Shown here: positions 12,501-22,870 of the stretch, piece by piece
Layout: every line of letters starts with the position of its first letter
Position numbering within the stretch: position 1 is the stretch's first letter
NCBI RefSeq assembly: GCF_026914265.1
Contig: NC_069135.1
Span: forward strand, 8,697,001-8,761,000
Source: Mya arenaria
Lineage: Eukaryota > Mollusca > Bivalvia > Myida > Myidae
DNA: 64,000 nt
Direction of reading: 5' to 3'
Translations under genes and position numbers: made by a program
The notes under the pieces: generated by a model
Database searches by the model: none
Seen by the model: the letters and a program-made list of their open reading frames with translations, nothing else
What the model was told of the DNA's origin: nothing

Positions 12501-13899
12501 AGTGCAATGTACAGGAACCGCAATTCTATTTCAGCTAATAACAGATTTACTTCCCTTTTCTTGCCTGGAGCATGACTTGAAAACTATTGGATGGAATTTA
12601 ATAAAACTTCATGCAGTGATAGATCATAATGAGAAGGGGTGCAGTGTACAGGAACCACAATTCTATTTCAGCTAATTACAGAGTTACTGCCCTTTGTTAC
12701 CTTTTCTTGTCCGGAGCATGACTTGAAAGCTATTGGATGAAATTTAATGAAACTTCATACAGTGATAGACCATTATGAGGGAGTGCAGTGAATAGAAACT
12801 GCAATTCTATTTCAGCTAATTACAGAGTTACTGCCCTTTGTTACTTTTTCTTGTCCAGAGCATAACTTGAAAACTATTGGATGGAATTTAATAAAACTTC
12901 ATACACTGAAAGATCATAATGAGAGGAAGTGCAGTGTACAGGAGCCGCAATTCTATTTCAGCCAGTTACAGAGTTATTGCCCTTTGTTACTTTTTTCTTG
13001 TCCTGAGCATAACTTGAAAACTACCGGATAGAATGTAATAAAACTTTATACAATGGTACAGCACAATGAAAAGGAGTTCAGTGTACATGAATTATTACAC
13101 TATTTTAGCAAATTACAGAGTAATTGCCTTTTTCTGTGTTGTTTTTTTTTGTCAAACTTTTGTCCATACAGTAACTTGAAAACTAATAGATGGAATTTCA
13201 TAAAACTTCATACAATGATAAATCATAATGAACTGTGGCGTTCGGGGATATTAATCACCTTCGGTGATAGCTCTAGTTATATCTGGATTAATCTTGATTT
13301 TGATCTAGTTATATCTGGATTAATCTAGATTTTGATCTAGTTATATCGGGATTAATCTAGATTTTGACCTAGTTATATCTGGAATAATCTAGATTTTGAT
13401 CTAGTTATATTTGGAATAATCTAGATTTTGATCTAGTTATATAAATTATGTATTAATCTAGATTTTGATCTAGTTATATCTTGATTAGTCTAGATTTTGA
13501 TGTAAGAATGTGCTTCAGTTTGAAAAAGGTAGCTATAAATCTTGCGCTGGTTTGTTGAATATTAGCAAAATATGTTATCACAAAATGAATTTTGCAAGAT
13601 CATGTTATATTTGATAAAGAAATATTTATAATTCATACTTTTTTTACTGTATTATGTTTTGCATGCGAGTAGTGGATATGTAATCTGATCCAACACACTC
13701 TTAATATTGTCCATGATATTTGTGTACAGGAGGTCTGGGTGATGCTGTGGCGGGAGCTCTTAGTGAGGAGCGAAACATCTGCATCAAGAAGCTTGCCGTA
13801 CGAGAGGTCCCACGCAGCGGGAAACCTGCAGAACTAATGGAGAAATATGGCATTAGTGCCAACTGTATTGTCAAGGCTGTCCACTCCATGCTAAAGTAA
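522..13899 (+). CDS. TKT: Transketolase copy 1 (TKT-1), exons 3-12, 5' end outside window
   Basis: Thiamine-diphosphate enzyme of the non-oxidative pentose phosphate pathway; it moves two-carbon units between sugar phosphates in the cytosol. Exons read from splice sites and phase: 522-635, 1540-1637, 2616-2807, 5432-5559, 5794-5990, 7506-7619, 7920-8127, 8919-9133, 11574-11790 and 13730-13899 (stop TAA 13897-13899). They join in one open frame of about 550 residues. With the 75 residues of exons 1-2 (seen in copy 2) the protein would be 625 aa; human TKT is 623. Visible signatures: GHACP (His77 position), GDGE...DVN (Mg/ThDP motif, Asp155/Asn185 positions), [24 protein letters not shown] (catalytic Glu), [41 protein letters not shown]. 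No stop, frameshift or bad splice site was seen. Introns carry HINE arrays and minisatellites. The exons closely match copy 2. Confidence 0.95.
3391..3960 (+). repeat. HINE/pearl-like array in TKT-1 intron 5
   Basis: Starts with a CTGT/CCGT-rich microsatellite (3440-3475), followed by about three units of roughly 180 bp. Each unit has GATGGATTACCATATTACTT, GAGACGATGTGCAG and AAGGTCA-type motifs. This is the layout of bivalve pearl/HINE elements (non-autonomous Helitron-like). No coding potential. Confidence 0.6.
4740..5345 (+). repeat. Dispersed tandem-repeat element, roughly 145-bp unit, in TKT-1 intron 5
   Basis: About four degenerate units containing GACATATTTTGACTAAACTT, 'TTATGGA...CCTTTCAT' and GGTCAAGGTCA. 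The same family recurs at about 14990-15375 and, reversed, at 58600-59462. It looks like the core array of a HINE-type element; the ends are not resolved. Confidence 0.55.
6108..7405 (+). mobile_element. HINE/pearl-like element in TKT-1 intron 7
   Basis: Begins near ATGCCCCCGAAGGTGGGCAT, then a (CCGT)n run at about 6145-6168, five well-kept units and one or two degenerate units of 181 bp (landmark CACTTAGTG at 6284, 6465 and 6646). It ends with a hairpin, GTCACATACTGTGAC (7383-7397), followed by AGCTCTTG. Left microsatellite, tandem core and 3' hairpin match pearl/HINE non-autonomous Helitrons. Units carry TCAAGGTCA at 6275, 6456 and 6637. No coding capacity. Confidence 0.75.
9628..10070 (+). 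repeat. Minisatellite in TKT-1 intron 10
   Basis: About 13 alternating subunits of 31-33 bp built on GGAGCTTTTATGACAAAAAA, alternately followed by GTCTGAATAC and GTCTGTATAC, giving a higher-order period of about 65 bp. It is absent from the matching place in TKT-2 (intron 10, after about 40436), although the intron sequence before it is alignable. Open frames across it on the minus strand come only from its periodicity. Confidence 0.9.
10755..10799. repeat. Short perfect hairpin in TKT-1 intron 10
   Basis: Arms GTTAATCCGAAGT (10755-10767) and ACTTCGGATTAAC (10787-10799) are exact reverse complements around a 19-bp loop. A related CCGAAGT word lies near 10118. It may be the end of a degraded DNA transposon between about 10080 and 10810; no family is assigned. 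Confidence 0.5.
11862..13276 (+). mobile_element. HINE-like element in TKT-1 intron 11, inserted in a minisatellite
   Basis: Starts with ATACCCCCGACAAACAAAG and GTCGGTCGGTTGG-type simple sequence, then about eight units of 140-150 bp (landmarks ATGGAATTTAATAAAACTTC and CATAATGAGAGGAAGTGCAG). It ends with the hairpin ATCACCTTCGGTGAT (13254-13268) and CTAG at 13273-13276. Both flanks are units of the 32-bp CTAGTTATATC minisatellite. TKT-2 lacks the element at this place. An inverted relative is at 57485-58350. Confidence 0.75.
13270..13500 (+). repeat. 32-bp minisatellite in TKT-1 intron 11
   Basis: Seven to eight units of CTAGTTATATCTGGATTAAT followed by CTAGATTTTGAT. One more partial unit lies left of the HINE insertion (about 11838-11866). 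TKT-2 has just one such unit (about 41172-41203), so the array expanded in, or was lost from, one copy after duplication. Confidence 0.85.
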
Positions 13900-14375
13900 C
13901 CTGAAACCAAAGATGTGAAATCAGTCCAATAATATGCCATATTGACTTTACCTCTACTTAAAAAAAATCCATCTTCTTAAAATGTTGTTTATGTATAACC
14001 AAATGTAACCAACGAACTGTTAGTTAGGTTCTACAATTGTATTGTAACTTTCTTAACGCATTTTAAGTGTTTTGTAAATGTTTTGTGAGTTTTGTGAACA
14101 TTTTGAATTTGCAAGTTTTATTAATTTTTCCTTCTGTAGTTTTGTAGCTCTTTAATTGTAATGTTTATCTTTTAATTCAGTAGATTTAAGTTGGATTGGA
14201 ATTATCATGAGCAAGAAGTATTTAGTTATAAACTTTTTGACATATTTTTGAAATTTTGTGATGGAATATAACATATTCAAATGCAGAGTTGAGTGTTTTT
14301 GTTCAATTCATCTCAACTTACATCAACTTTTTGGTTTGGTGCATTCCTTGTTACTGGAGAAATTTAAGTACTGTT

Positions 14376-14442
14376 AATAAATATTAAGCAGACTGTGTTA
14401 TCTTACAATTCCCATATTCCTCTTCAAAGTCAGTCAAATAAA
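14376..14442 (+). promoter_or_regulatory. Candidate poly(A) signals of TKT-1
   Basis: Two AATAAA hexamers (14376-14381 and 14437-14442) lie about 480-545 bp after the TKT-1 stop, in an AT-rich 3' UTR-like stretch. The surrounding sequence is partly conserved after the TKT-2 stop (42910-42990), so this is the shared 3' end of the duplicated gene. Confidence 0.5.
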
Positions 14443-14729
14443 CATGAAATATCAGATCTGAGCAGGTCATTGTTTCCGTTTAACAACTTTCAAACCACTT
14501 GTAAGATTTTGATATTATTGACAAAGGATTTGTGCATATAAATTGTAATGTATTGTTACAGCCAGATCAGTCTGAATTCTAAGTCACACTTAACACTTGC
14601 ATCAGTTCTCTCTCTTTAATTGTCGTAGGAATTTTTAAATGAGTCCACAGAAACAATTGAAACAAATAATTGGCACTGCAAAGTTAGGTTAAGTTTGAAA
14701 AGAGAGATGAATGCTAATATTTACACATT

Positions 14730-15375
14730 TTTAGCTTGACTACTCAAAGAAACGGAGGCTATACTACTTGTCACAGCATTTGCGTCAACATCCGGTTTAA
14801 GTTTTAGGGCAAGTTGGCATTTTCACTTATAATCCAATACCTTCGTTCAATTCACTTAATTCTTCACACTGATGTTCAGGACCATCACACAATAAGGTTA
14901 CATATCATTGATACAAATTATGGTCCCTAATTGACTTAGAAACATAGGTTTAAGGCACATTGTGTTAGGTTTACGTTTGAGGGCAAGTTGGAATTTTTAT
15001 TTGAGATAGGGTTAACATATTAATACGAACTTGGTATATAGGAAGAGTTTATGGAGTCCTTTCATGAGAATGTGTTTTGGGCATCTAGGGTCAATGTCAC
15101 TGTACGAAAATGCTTGGTACTGAATAACTTAAGTTATGGTTGACATATTGGGGAGTTTCTGGATATATTTCATTGGATTGTATTTGGAGCCTCTAGGGCC
15201 AAGGTCAAGGTCACTGCTACTGAAAATAGATAGCTGTTTGGTACTGAACAACTTAAATTAGGGTTGAATATTGTGACCAAATATGGTAAGTAGGAAAAGT
15301 TTATTGAGGACTTGCATTTGTGGTCCCTAGAGTCTAGGTCAAGGTCATTGTTTCTAAAAAGAAAAAAGAAACCCT
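14730..15375 (+). repeat. Degenerate HINE-type repeats downstream of TKT-1
   Basis: AT-rich repeats with TAGGGTTGACATATT-like and GGCCAAGGTCAAGGTCACT motifs, related to 4740-5345 and 58600-59462. No gene is seen between the TKT-1 3' UTR and the orphan exon at 15602. Confidence 0.45.
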
Positions 15376-15601
15376 TGAAACTAAATCTCACAACGACAGC
15401 TGTATTTCACTTTTTATTAATATATTATGTTATTGATAAAACATAATTACATAATAAAATTGGGACTATTCACATTGATATATTGTGTAAGACTTTCAAA
15501 GTAATAGTTCAACTTTTTTTGATACAGGTCTCTGATTTATGAATAAAAAGCAGTTTATTTCAAACTCAATGCAGGCGGATGCATGATGTACACACGTCTA
15601 T

Positions 15602-15658
15602 TCAAACCATGGGTGGCCTACTGGCTCTAGGTACAGGATGGCTATTGATTGCCACCCT
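15602..15658 (-). pseudogene. Orphan copy of the last exon of the membrane-protein gene
   Basis: Read on the minus strand after a GTGCCAG acceptor, it gives a short tail containing NSHPVPRASRPPM and then a stop. It matches the last exon of the gene at 44067-44183 (QSHPASQASRPPIKPPP). Flanking sequence also matches (15535-15820 versus about 43970-44285). The tail stops early here, the proline-rich part is missing, and the upstream exons are absent. It was left behind by the tandem duplication that copied transketolase. Confidence 0.75.
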
Positions 15659-15817
15659 CTGGCACATTTGTACAGTTGGTATTCGGCAACAATGGTTTCA
15701 TTTTGAAACGATGTCGGTTTTCTTTTATCTTTCACTACAGTTTTCTTTTATTTTTCACTACAGTACCTTAGGTTGTGAAGAATATTTTTTCACCGAATTC
15801 ATATAGATCAACTTAAA

Positions 15818-15860
15818 AAGCAGCTGTCACAGTCCTGTGACGAATGCCCTTGACCGGGCC
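15818..15860 (-). repeat. HINE 3'-end scrap at the duplication boundary
   Basis: AGCTGTCACAGTCCTGTGAC followed by GAATGCCC is the reverse complement of the terminal hairpin region of the 6108-7405 element (GGGGGCATTCGTCACATACT...GTGACAGCT). It begins where similarity to the TKT-2 flank ends. Confidence 0.6.
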
Positions 15861-16041
15861 TCGTCTGACAGATAGCTATTATATGATCACAATAGATGTT
15901 TTATTAAACATCTGTAACCAATGTGGTGAAAGGTACTGTTGATGTCTGATTCTGAATGTCGCTTAGGTCGGCACAAATGGCCTTAACAGGATCCAAGTCT
16001 ATGAGAGGTATTTGGCTGATTGAACTTGTACGAGTATTTAT

Positions 16042-16714
16042 TATGTCTCCCCCTCTCTGGGGGAGACATATTGTTTTTGCCCTGTCCGTCAGTCCGGTAG
16101 TCCGTCAGTCCGTCCGTACGTCACACTTTGTTTCCGATCGATAACTTGAAAACCGCATGACCTAGGATCACCAAACTTGGTAGGGAGGTTGGTCGTGAGG
16201 TGTAGAGGATCCCTATTGTTTTTGGGGTCACTAGGTCAAAGGTCAAGGTCGCGGCGACCCCCAATATAAAAAACATTTCTGCTCAAAATCTTGAGAACGG
16301 TTTGACCTAGGTTCACCAAACTTGGTAGGGAGGTTGGTCGTGAGGTGTAGAGGATCCCTATTGTTTTTGGGGTCACTAGGTCAAAGGTCAAGGTCGCGGC
16401 GACCCCCAATATAAAAAACATTTCTGCTCAAAATCTTGAGAACGGTTTGACCTAGGTTCACCAAACTTGGTAGGGAGGTTGGTCATGAGGTGTAGAAGAT
16501 CCCTAATGTTTTTGGGGTCACTAGGTCAAAGGTCAAGGTCGCGGCGACCCCCAATGTAAAAAACATTTCCGCTCAATATCTTGAGAATGGTTTGACCTAG
16601 GTTCACCAAACTTGGTAGGGAGGAAGTACAAATTTCATGTCCATCATTGATTATTTCTCACCTACAACCACACAATGGGGGAGACATGCGCTTTTTCAAA
16701 AAAGCAATCTCTAG
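16042..16714 (+). mobile_element. HINE-like element, intergenic
   Basis: Starts with TATGTCTCCCCCTCTCTGGG and a CCGTCAGTCCGT-type microsatellite, then units with a 145-bp period (GGTAGGGAGG at 16179, 16324, 16469 and 16614). It ends with the hairpin GCTTTTTCAAAAAAGC (16690-16705) and CTAG at 16711-16714. A very similar copy lies in opposite orientation at 55567-56250. Confidence 0.75.
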
Positions 16715-16752
16715 TTCATTAATGATTTTAATGTCTCATAATTGTGAAATCC

Positions 16753-17364
16753 TCACAATAACATTGAATGCTGTACACTTTCATTGGACTGCAGCATTCT
16801 CTCCAAGTCAGCCAATAGTTCAGATTTGGAAACTTGTGGTAATCTATAGATCAGTACAAAGTCCATGAATAAACCAGCAGTAAAATGAAAGCGTACCCTG
16901 AGAGTTTCTAAGTGATCAGTTTGAGGCACAAAAACAATTTTGGAAATAGCATGCATGACCATTTGGAGATTGTTTGGTCTTGTGGGATTAAGATACTGTA
17001 TGGATATTAGTTTGTTTTTAATAATTGTGAAGTGGAGATGTGAAACAAATAAGACGGAAAAGATGCAGATTGGATTTGCTACATCTGGGAAGTGCAGTGG
17101 CAATGATTTTGCATTCAGAAGCGGAACTGTCAGATGGCGACTGTTAGTGTGTACTAAGGAGGAACTGGAAGGGCTCCCAATGACATCGTCTGTTGTAGTC
17201 TCATCATCTCGTATGAACAACATCAAAGTGTAAAAACTGTAAGCCTTGTAGTTTTTTAGAACGACTCGGTGCAACATATGCCTGAATATTAATAATCTTT
17301 TGTTGAAGGAAACCACACACTCATCAACCGACGAGGCTTGCACCTTGTGGATAAAAAAAAACAA
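16753..17364 (-). mobile_element. LINE ORF2 endonuclease-like fragment
   Basis: An open minus-strand stretch of 203 codons. LTVPLLNAKSL resembles the first strand of LINE apurinic-type endonucleases (LTVALLNARSL) and MDFVLIYRLPQVSKSELL resembles their 'VVYRPP' block. The middle is not recognisable and no RT follows, so this is a truncated, degraded copy. Clade not assigned (CR1/L2-like possible). Confidence 0.45.
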
Positions 17365-17719
17365 GTGGCAGTTTTAGCTGTATTCATGTTTTCTACAGTC
17401 CACCTGATCCACTCGAGGATGTTGAGAATGAGACGTCAACAAGGTTAATTTGCACAACACTCTGACTATAGCGAAATAAGTCCAATTGTGATGATGCTCT
17501 AGTAGCTTTTACAATGTTTCGTCGGTGACTAAAATAAGCTTAAGCAATATATGATATTTTATGAAAAGAATGAAAACTGTTTTAGAGGGCTGACGCAGTA
17601 TTGCATAAAACAATTTGTAACAATAATTTTCTTGGAAGTTTGTGTTTGGGTATCTGATGTGATTAAGCATCCCTGAACAAAGCCAATGCATATAGTAACC
17701 TTCACTTTCCTTTCAAGGC

Positions 17720-18330
17720 TGTTTTATTGTTCAAGAAAGAAAATGACTTGAATGATACGAGAAGTGAATATATTTGCTATAAAATATTTTTCTATTAGTA
17801 CCCATTTCGGCGCTAAAATCTCAATCTTGAAGGCGTATGTTACAACGTTTTTCTGACCATTTTGCTTTTGATTAAATACCCAGCCCAATCCAACGCAACT
17901 TGCATCTGTATGCACATCAATGATTGATCAAACTGCAAGCAAGCGAAGATTGAATGTGAATCAACAAATTCTATCTTTAAAAATGTTTGGTCTTGCGGTT
18001 TGCCATTGCTTCTTTCCTTGTTGTTTCATACTCCTTCAGAGTAATTGGGGGAACATCTCAGACAAAGATATAGTGATTTCACTGTAATATTTTAAACACA
18101 TTTTCTGTAGTATACCGTTTATGCTATGGAAGAACGCGGCCCATCTGTGTCGGTGTGGGATATTTGTTACTTTAATACATTTCTGGGTCGTTGTCAAGCC
18201 CATTTTCACAAACAAGATGGATGTGGAACTTGGCCGTCTTTTCCGAGAAAAAAACAACACATCTCAGCGGATAGCTTTATTCCACATTTTTCAACCCGAT
18301 AAAGGCTTTGTCCAGGCACTCAAGATATGT
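17720..18330 (-). mobile_element. Ty3/Gypsy-like fossil fragment (end of RT and start of RNase H)
   Basis: HTDASCVGLG at about 17885-17915 is the opening motif of Gypsy RNase H. Minus-strand sequence upstream (about 18040-18260) has GLTTTQKC and LKYYSEITISLSEMFPQLL, resembling the RT-to-RNase H connection. No LTRs were recognised. It is broken and old. Confidence 0.5.
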
Positions 18331-18345
18331 TGAAGTGAAAATGCT

Positions 18346-18450
18346 TAGTAGTCAACAATTCAAAATCAAACCCTGTCTAGTGGCACAAGGCAAGGGCCCA
18401 AACGACAATAAACTAGAGACACACATATTTACAGCCCATACCAAAACACA
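18346..18450. repeat. Dispersed repeat, copy A
   Basis: Shares AATTCAAAATCAAACCCTG and the following roughly 80 bp (GGCACAAGGCAAGGGCCCAAA, AATAAACTAGA, CATATTTACAGC) with 20757-20850; a shorter match is at 18945-18975. The origin is not identified, possibly a LINE 3' region. The rest of 18450-19250 shows nothing recognisable. Confidence 0.6.
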
Positions 18451-19253
18451 AGTACTAGTAAACAATCTTACTTTACATACACAAATACAAACACCACAGA
18501 CAAACCTTACCCTAATTAAAATTGCTTTATCGTTAAATGATGATATTACCGCCATGGAACGGCCAATGAAACAAGAGTTCACTGGAACCTGAGTCTACTG
18601 CCGGTGTAAACTAGTAAGCATGGCAATAACCTCACACTTGTCCCTTAATAAGTACTAATTAGAAAATATAAGCTTCATCAAGGTATATACAATGGATATT
18701 TAGATGGCAATGTACCAGACAACCATGCAAAATGCGATGATATGTCGAAGGCGCATTCATTAGGCCGAATGATAATTTATTGTGTTTTCACAATAAAGTG
18801 GTCCTAAAGTAAAGGCTGTTACGTGTTCAAGTATGTCATCTTAACAAGATGGTATCCTTATTTCATTAATACAATGAAAAATATAGGGACAAGCCCAGTA
18901 GTTGAAAAACACAAAAAACACCACAACAACAAAAAACACATGTTTTGGGGCAAAAGGCAAGGGCCAAACCAACAATGTTAACCATTTGGCGCCACGTAAA
19001 CAGTTTAAATATTTATATTGTCTATGTAGTGCATGAGAATCGCTGACTGTTTCATTAGGTCTCCTCCTATTAATACGTATGCAAAGTTCTGCGTTTTTTG
19101 TTTCTTTCGGCAAGGAACCACGGTTGGCGCCCATTGATTTGTGTATTACTCCGCTTCCAAATTTTCAAATTATTTGCAAACCTCCTTATTAGTCCTGATG
19201 ATACGCATAGAATTAAATTATATTAAAGGTATTTTAATACATGTGTTACTAAT

Positions 19254-19341
19254 AGGTTAATACACGGCGTAGGCAGGTCGTTGAGTGATAATTGGCCAAG
19301 TGACTCATAATGGCCCGAGACGTAGTGCCGTGTATTAACCT
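19254..19341. repeat. Palindromic MITE-like hairpin
   Basis: AGGTTAATACACGGC (19254-19268) and GCCGTGTATTAACCT (19327-19341) are perfect inverted arms about a 58-bp spacer; outside them, 'TTTAATACAT' words recur on both sides. It looks like a small fold-back element. Confidence 0.6.
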
Positions 19342-19399
19342 CTTTAATACATATGTTTTTTTTTCTTATTTTGCAAGTTTAAATTTTGCTTTTTAAAGT

Positions 19400-20470
19400 T
19401 TACCTGCAATCTAGTCCATATAAACAACCGCTTTAGAGTCTTTGGCGATTTTTGATTTGACGACTCTACGCCTAGGGAACAAAATTAATATCCAAATGTT
19501 AAAAAAAGTTCCCAAAACGCACATAATTGTGGCTAACCTGCAATCCAGTTGTGCATTGTATATGCTCTTTTCTATTTGTCTTTGACGGATTAATTTACGA
19601 ATTTCATTATGAAACCAAGGAGGGTCGTGAGTGTGAATCGTAATAAACTTTGACGGTATACATATTTCACAAAATGTCATAAGTTGATTAGTGAAATTAT
19701 TAGCGTACATATCGATTTCAATATGCAATAAATAAATGATAACGAACTAATTGATCATGGTTCCCCTACACCACATTTTGAAACAATATTTGATGATGAA
19801 ACTAAGAATAAGTCGAGAAGAGATTCTGAGTTTTTGGTAAAATGAGTAGCGTCACGAATTACTTGTGAGAGACTAAACTGTTGACGTACGGACTCAATCC
19901 TTTGACCACATAATGATTTATTAATATCAAGATTGAAATCTCCTGTAATGACTTACTTTAAGTTTTAATGCGTAATTCGGGCCAAAGGCATTCTAAATCA
20001 TTAACTTCAAGATCCCGTCGCTCTAATACAACTATGTCAGATTTGATGAAGACAATGACACCTCCATGAAGGTCAGTAGATCTGTCTATTCTAAAAAAGT
20101 GTATGAAAGGCAGGAAAATGCAACTCAGATGATTCAACATTAGGCGTGAGCCATGTTTTAGTAAAAGCTAACATATCAAAGTTATGTAAGACAGCATACA
20201 ATTATTTTGTTTTGCCGTAAAACTCTGCACATTGTAATGTACATTACTAAAACTACCATAAACCGTACTAGAAACTTCGGAAGAGGAGGTCGACAGTGAT
20301 GATATAGGGCCGGGTTTTCATGAACATCACCGGGAAGGAGTAAAAGCATAGGCAACCAACAAATTAATTCAAAATGAGTTAAATTTTTAGTACCTTTTGC
20401 TTGAGCTTGATAATAACAGAACAAATCGACCCTCATTATATATGTGCCTATTTCCATAGTCATGTTATAC
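19400..20470 (-). mobile_element. CR1-like LINE fragment: 2A-like motif, endonuclease, linker
   Basis: Reading from 20470 downward: LLLLPGDVHENP (2A-like, about 20311-20346), YNVQS, then DRSTDLHGGVIVFIKSDIVV and LEVNDLECLW (endonuclease, 19960-20140), DFNLDINKSL and LLDLFLVSS (about 19800-19960), and the pre-RT linker DPPWFHNEIRKLIRQRQ (about 19580-19630). The order fits the start of ORF2 in CR1-type LINEs, some of which carry 2A sequences. Several frameshifts: after NP the frame reads Ala-Leu because one base is missing before the Gly-Pro codons (GGC CCT). RT does not follow, so the copy is truncated at 3' and dead. Confidence 0.7.
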
Positions 20471-20756
20471 CGGGATCAAACAGCTCTCTGAATGAGGGAT
20501 ATCTACCTACTACCTGACCTGTACCACGAGAAATAGGGAATAGAAAGAGAAAGAGGGAAGAAAATATGTATAAGGAAAGTACATAACTACGTAACATAAC
20601 TAGAACTTTAAAGTTGAAAGTTCCCTTAAATAGTTACGGGTTGGGTACATTTTATTAAGTATTTTCGGAGACATAAAATGTGAAACGCCAATGCGAGCAT
20701 TATAATACAAATACAAGTAACATTTGAGAAGTTATTTAGAAGCTAATTAAGGTTAA

Positions 20757-20850
20757 CAATTCAAAATCAAACCCTGCCTAGGGGCACAAAGCAAAGGCCC
20801 AAAAGAAAATAAACTAGAAACATAAACATATTTACAGCACATACCCAACA
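20757..20850. repeat. Dispersed repeat, copy B
   Basis: Same sequence family as 18346-18450 (AATTCAAAATCAAACCCTG...CATATTTACAGC), at the lower-coordinate side of the LINE RT scrap at 20850-21069. Confidence 0.6.
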
Positions 20851-21069
20851 GTCAACAACTTTTTGTACAATCAATAATTTTAATGTCTCTTTTTCGTCTG
20901 ATTTTATCGCAAAATGCCATAGTTTTTGCTTATCAAAATGAATATTTAGGTTCCACTGACAGCAATAAGAATATAATGTATTCAATACTGGTTTAAGATC
21001 AAATTCAGAGGTGGCAAACACAAAGTGCTGTGTCATCGGTATATGATAAAACAAGCAATCAATACACAT
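20850..21069 (-). mobile_element. LINE reverse-transcriptase scrap
   Basis: FATSEFDLKPVLNTLYSYCC followed by WNLNIHFDKQK resembles the stretch just after the YADD box of CR1-type RTs (FA.S..DLQ..LN.L..YC..W.L.VN..KTK). On the minus strand it lies upstream of the other LINE's endonuclease, so it is a separate truncated copy. The YADD box itself is not preserved. Confidence 0.55.
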
Positions 21070-22600
21070 AACTTCACATCCTTTACCTCTAAACTTATAT
21101 CGTTTCTTGATACCATATAGTGTTCTTGATCATTAAGATAAAGTGAGAACAATAAGGTGAGTTAACTTTTCTCCTATGGGTTACATGCACAGCAGTTTGA
21201 ATATTTACCGTCTAACGATACACCTGACCTTAACTATACATATGTTTATGACATTCAAAACATTCCGGATGTATTGTTTTTTTTCCCAATTTTAACGATA
21301 AGCATATTTCTTCACACAAAGTTTTCTGGTATTCAACAAATACGCAGAACGATTTCTTCTTTTTGAATTGAAGGTATAACGCCAAAATATGCAGCATAAA
21401 TATATTATCAATGGTAAAATAGTGTGTCAGGAAAGTTTCTAGGAAATCTGCGTGGTAAACATTCAGTAAATCTTAACTTTTACAACTGAGTCAATCTTTT
21501 ATTAAGAAAACAAGGAACTAATTAACCCATGTAGCTTAACAACTTAATTAGACGAGGTAATTAAATATACCTTTATTTTTTATATATTGGCACTACAGTC
21601 AAACCTGGCTGAACGGTCACCTGCTTTAAATGGCCACCTGCATACAGTCCATGAATGTGGCATATAACTAGTTTTCAATACAATAATTAATAATTTATGA
21701 TAATATTCTAGTACCATGTCTATGCAGTTTTTGATATATTCATTTATATGTAGGTCGAACCCGGACATCTTGCTATTCTTTCATTTAAATAAAATCGTCA
21801 TTAAGACTTTTTGGTATATCAGTATTTGGAGAATCTGAATTTGGCTCGTTTTGATTAGTATTATCAAAGTTTTATTTAAGCTATGCTTAATTCAGCCTTA
21901 TTGGGCTGGGTTTTTTTTGCTAAAAGTGCTATTAACGTTAAAATGAATGATAATATTTTAGTGTCCCTTTTTGACATTAGTCTTTACAATCCTTGATAAA
22001 CATACCTAGTTTTTTATATATAATATGTATGCACTGTACTGTTTGTGGAGTTTTGTGCTGTTCTTCCATGTTTCTTGTTTGTGATTTTATGTTCTATGTC
22101 TTTGGCGTTTACCCAGTGCCATTAAACCGGATTTATTTTTAAACTCTAGCTACATTAAATTGGATCTAATAAGACACTTTCAGCAAATATATCATAAACA
22201 CAATTTTATCAACACTATCACCATCATCTACTGTCAAAATAACGTTCTTAATGTGTTAACATCAATAACATCAACCATGCTATCATCAACATAAGTAATA
22301 TCACCTAAAGTACCAGTTCTTGCACTTAAATCACCCATTCTAATGACATATTTGTTATGAAAGGAAGGAAATGGAACGGTCAAATAATTTTGTTGAAAAT
22401 AATGATGTACCTAAATTTCATTTCCCTCTTCATAATTTGAAGTATTTTTTGCGGAAGGTTTGAGGGAAAACCCACTTTCTAAAGTGTCAGCTTATTTCAG
22501 TCTGATGATGATAAGAAAGTATGGTTTTGTTCTTTTTATCAAAAGAATAAATGTTTGAAGGTAATCATCCCTTGGTGTTTTAGGGCAAACATATCTGTGA
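21070..22600. other. Gene-free AT-rich spacer
   Basis: No coding segment, tandem repeat or terminal repeat could be recognised on either strand. Confidence 0.5.
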
Positions 22601-22870
22601 TGCTTGCTGGATCAAAGAGAAAAACAAATTGAACATCCTGGGTGTTCTTCTAGTTGTCCGTGTTCTAGATAAGTTTGACGGTGGAGTTACTAAAGTTTCA
22701 AATGTTAATGTTGACATACGTAGTTTGTTTACATTTATGGGCTAAGCGTTTTGAACATTTAAGAATGAAAGTTCTGTGTGACAGAATGGCAGTTTATATT
22801 GCATCGAACTCTTGGAAGGCTAAATGTCCCTTTTTACAAGAGTGTTTAATGGAGATTTAATTTATTGCTT
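22600..22870 (+). mobile_element. DIRS-like RNase H fossil scrap
   Basis: HLWAKRFEHLRMKVLCDRMA and the following AVYIASNSWKAKCPFLQECL resemble the RNase H 'CDNMAVVHI...SK.P.LMELLRE' block of DIRS/YR retrotransposons. Short, broken and isolated; no recombinase adjoins it. An old remnant of low certainty. Confidence 0.4.
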
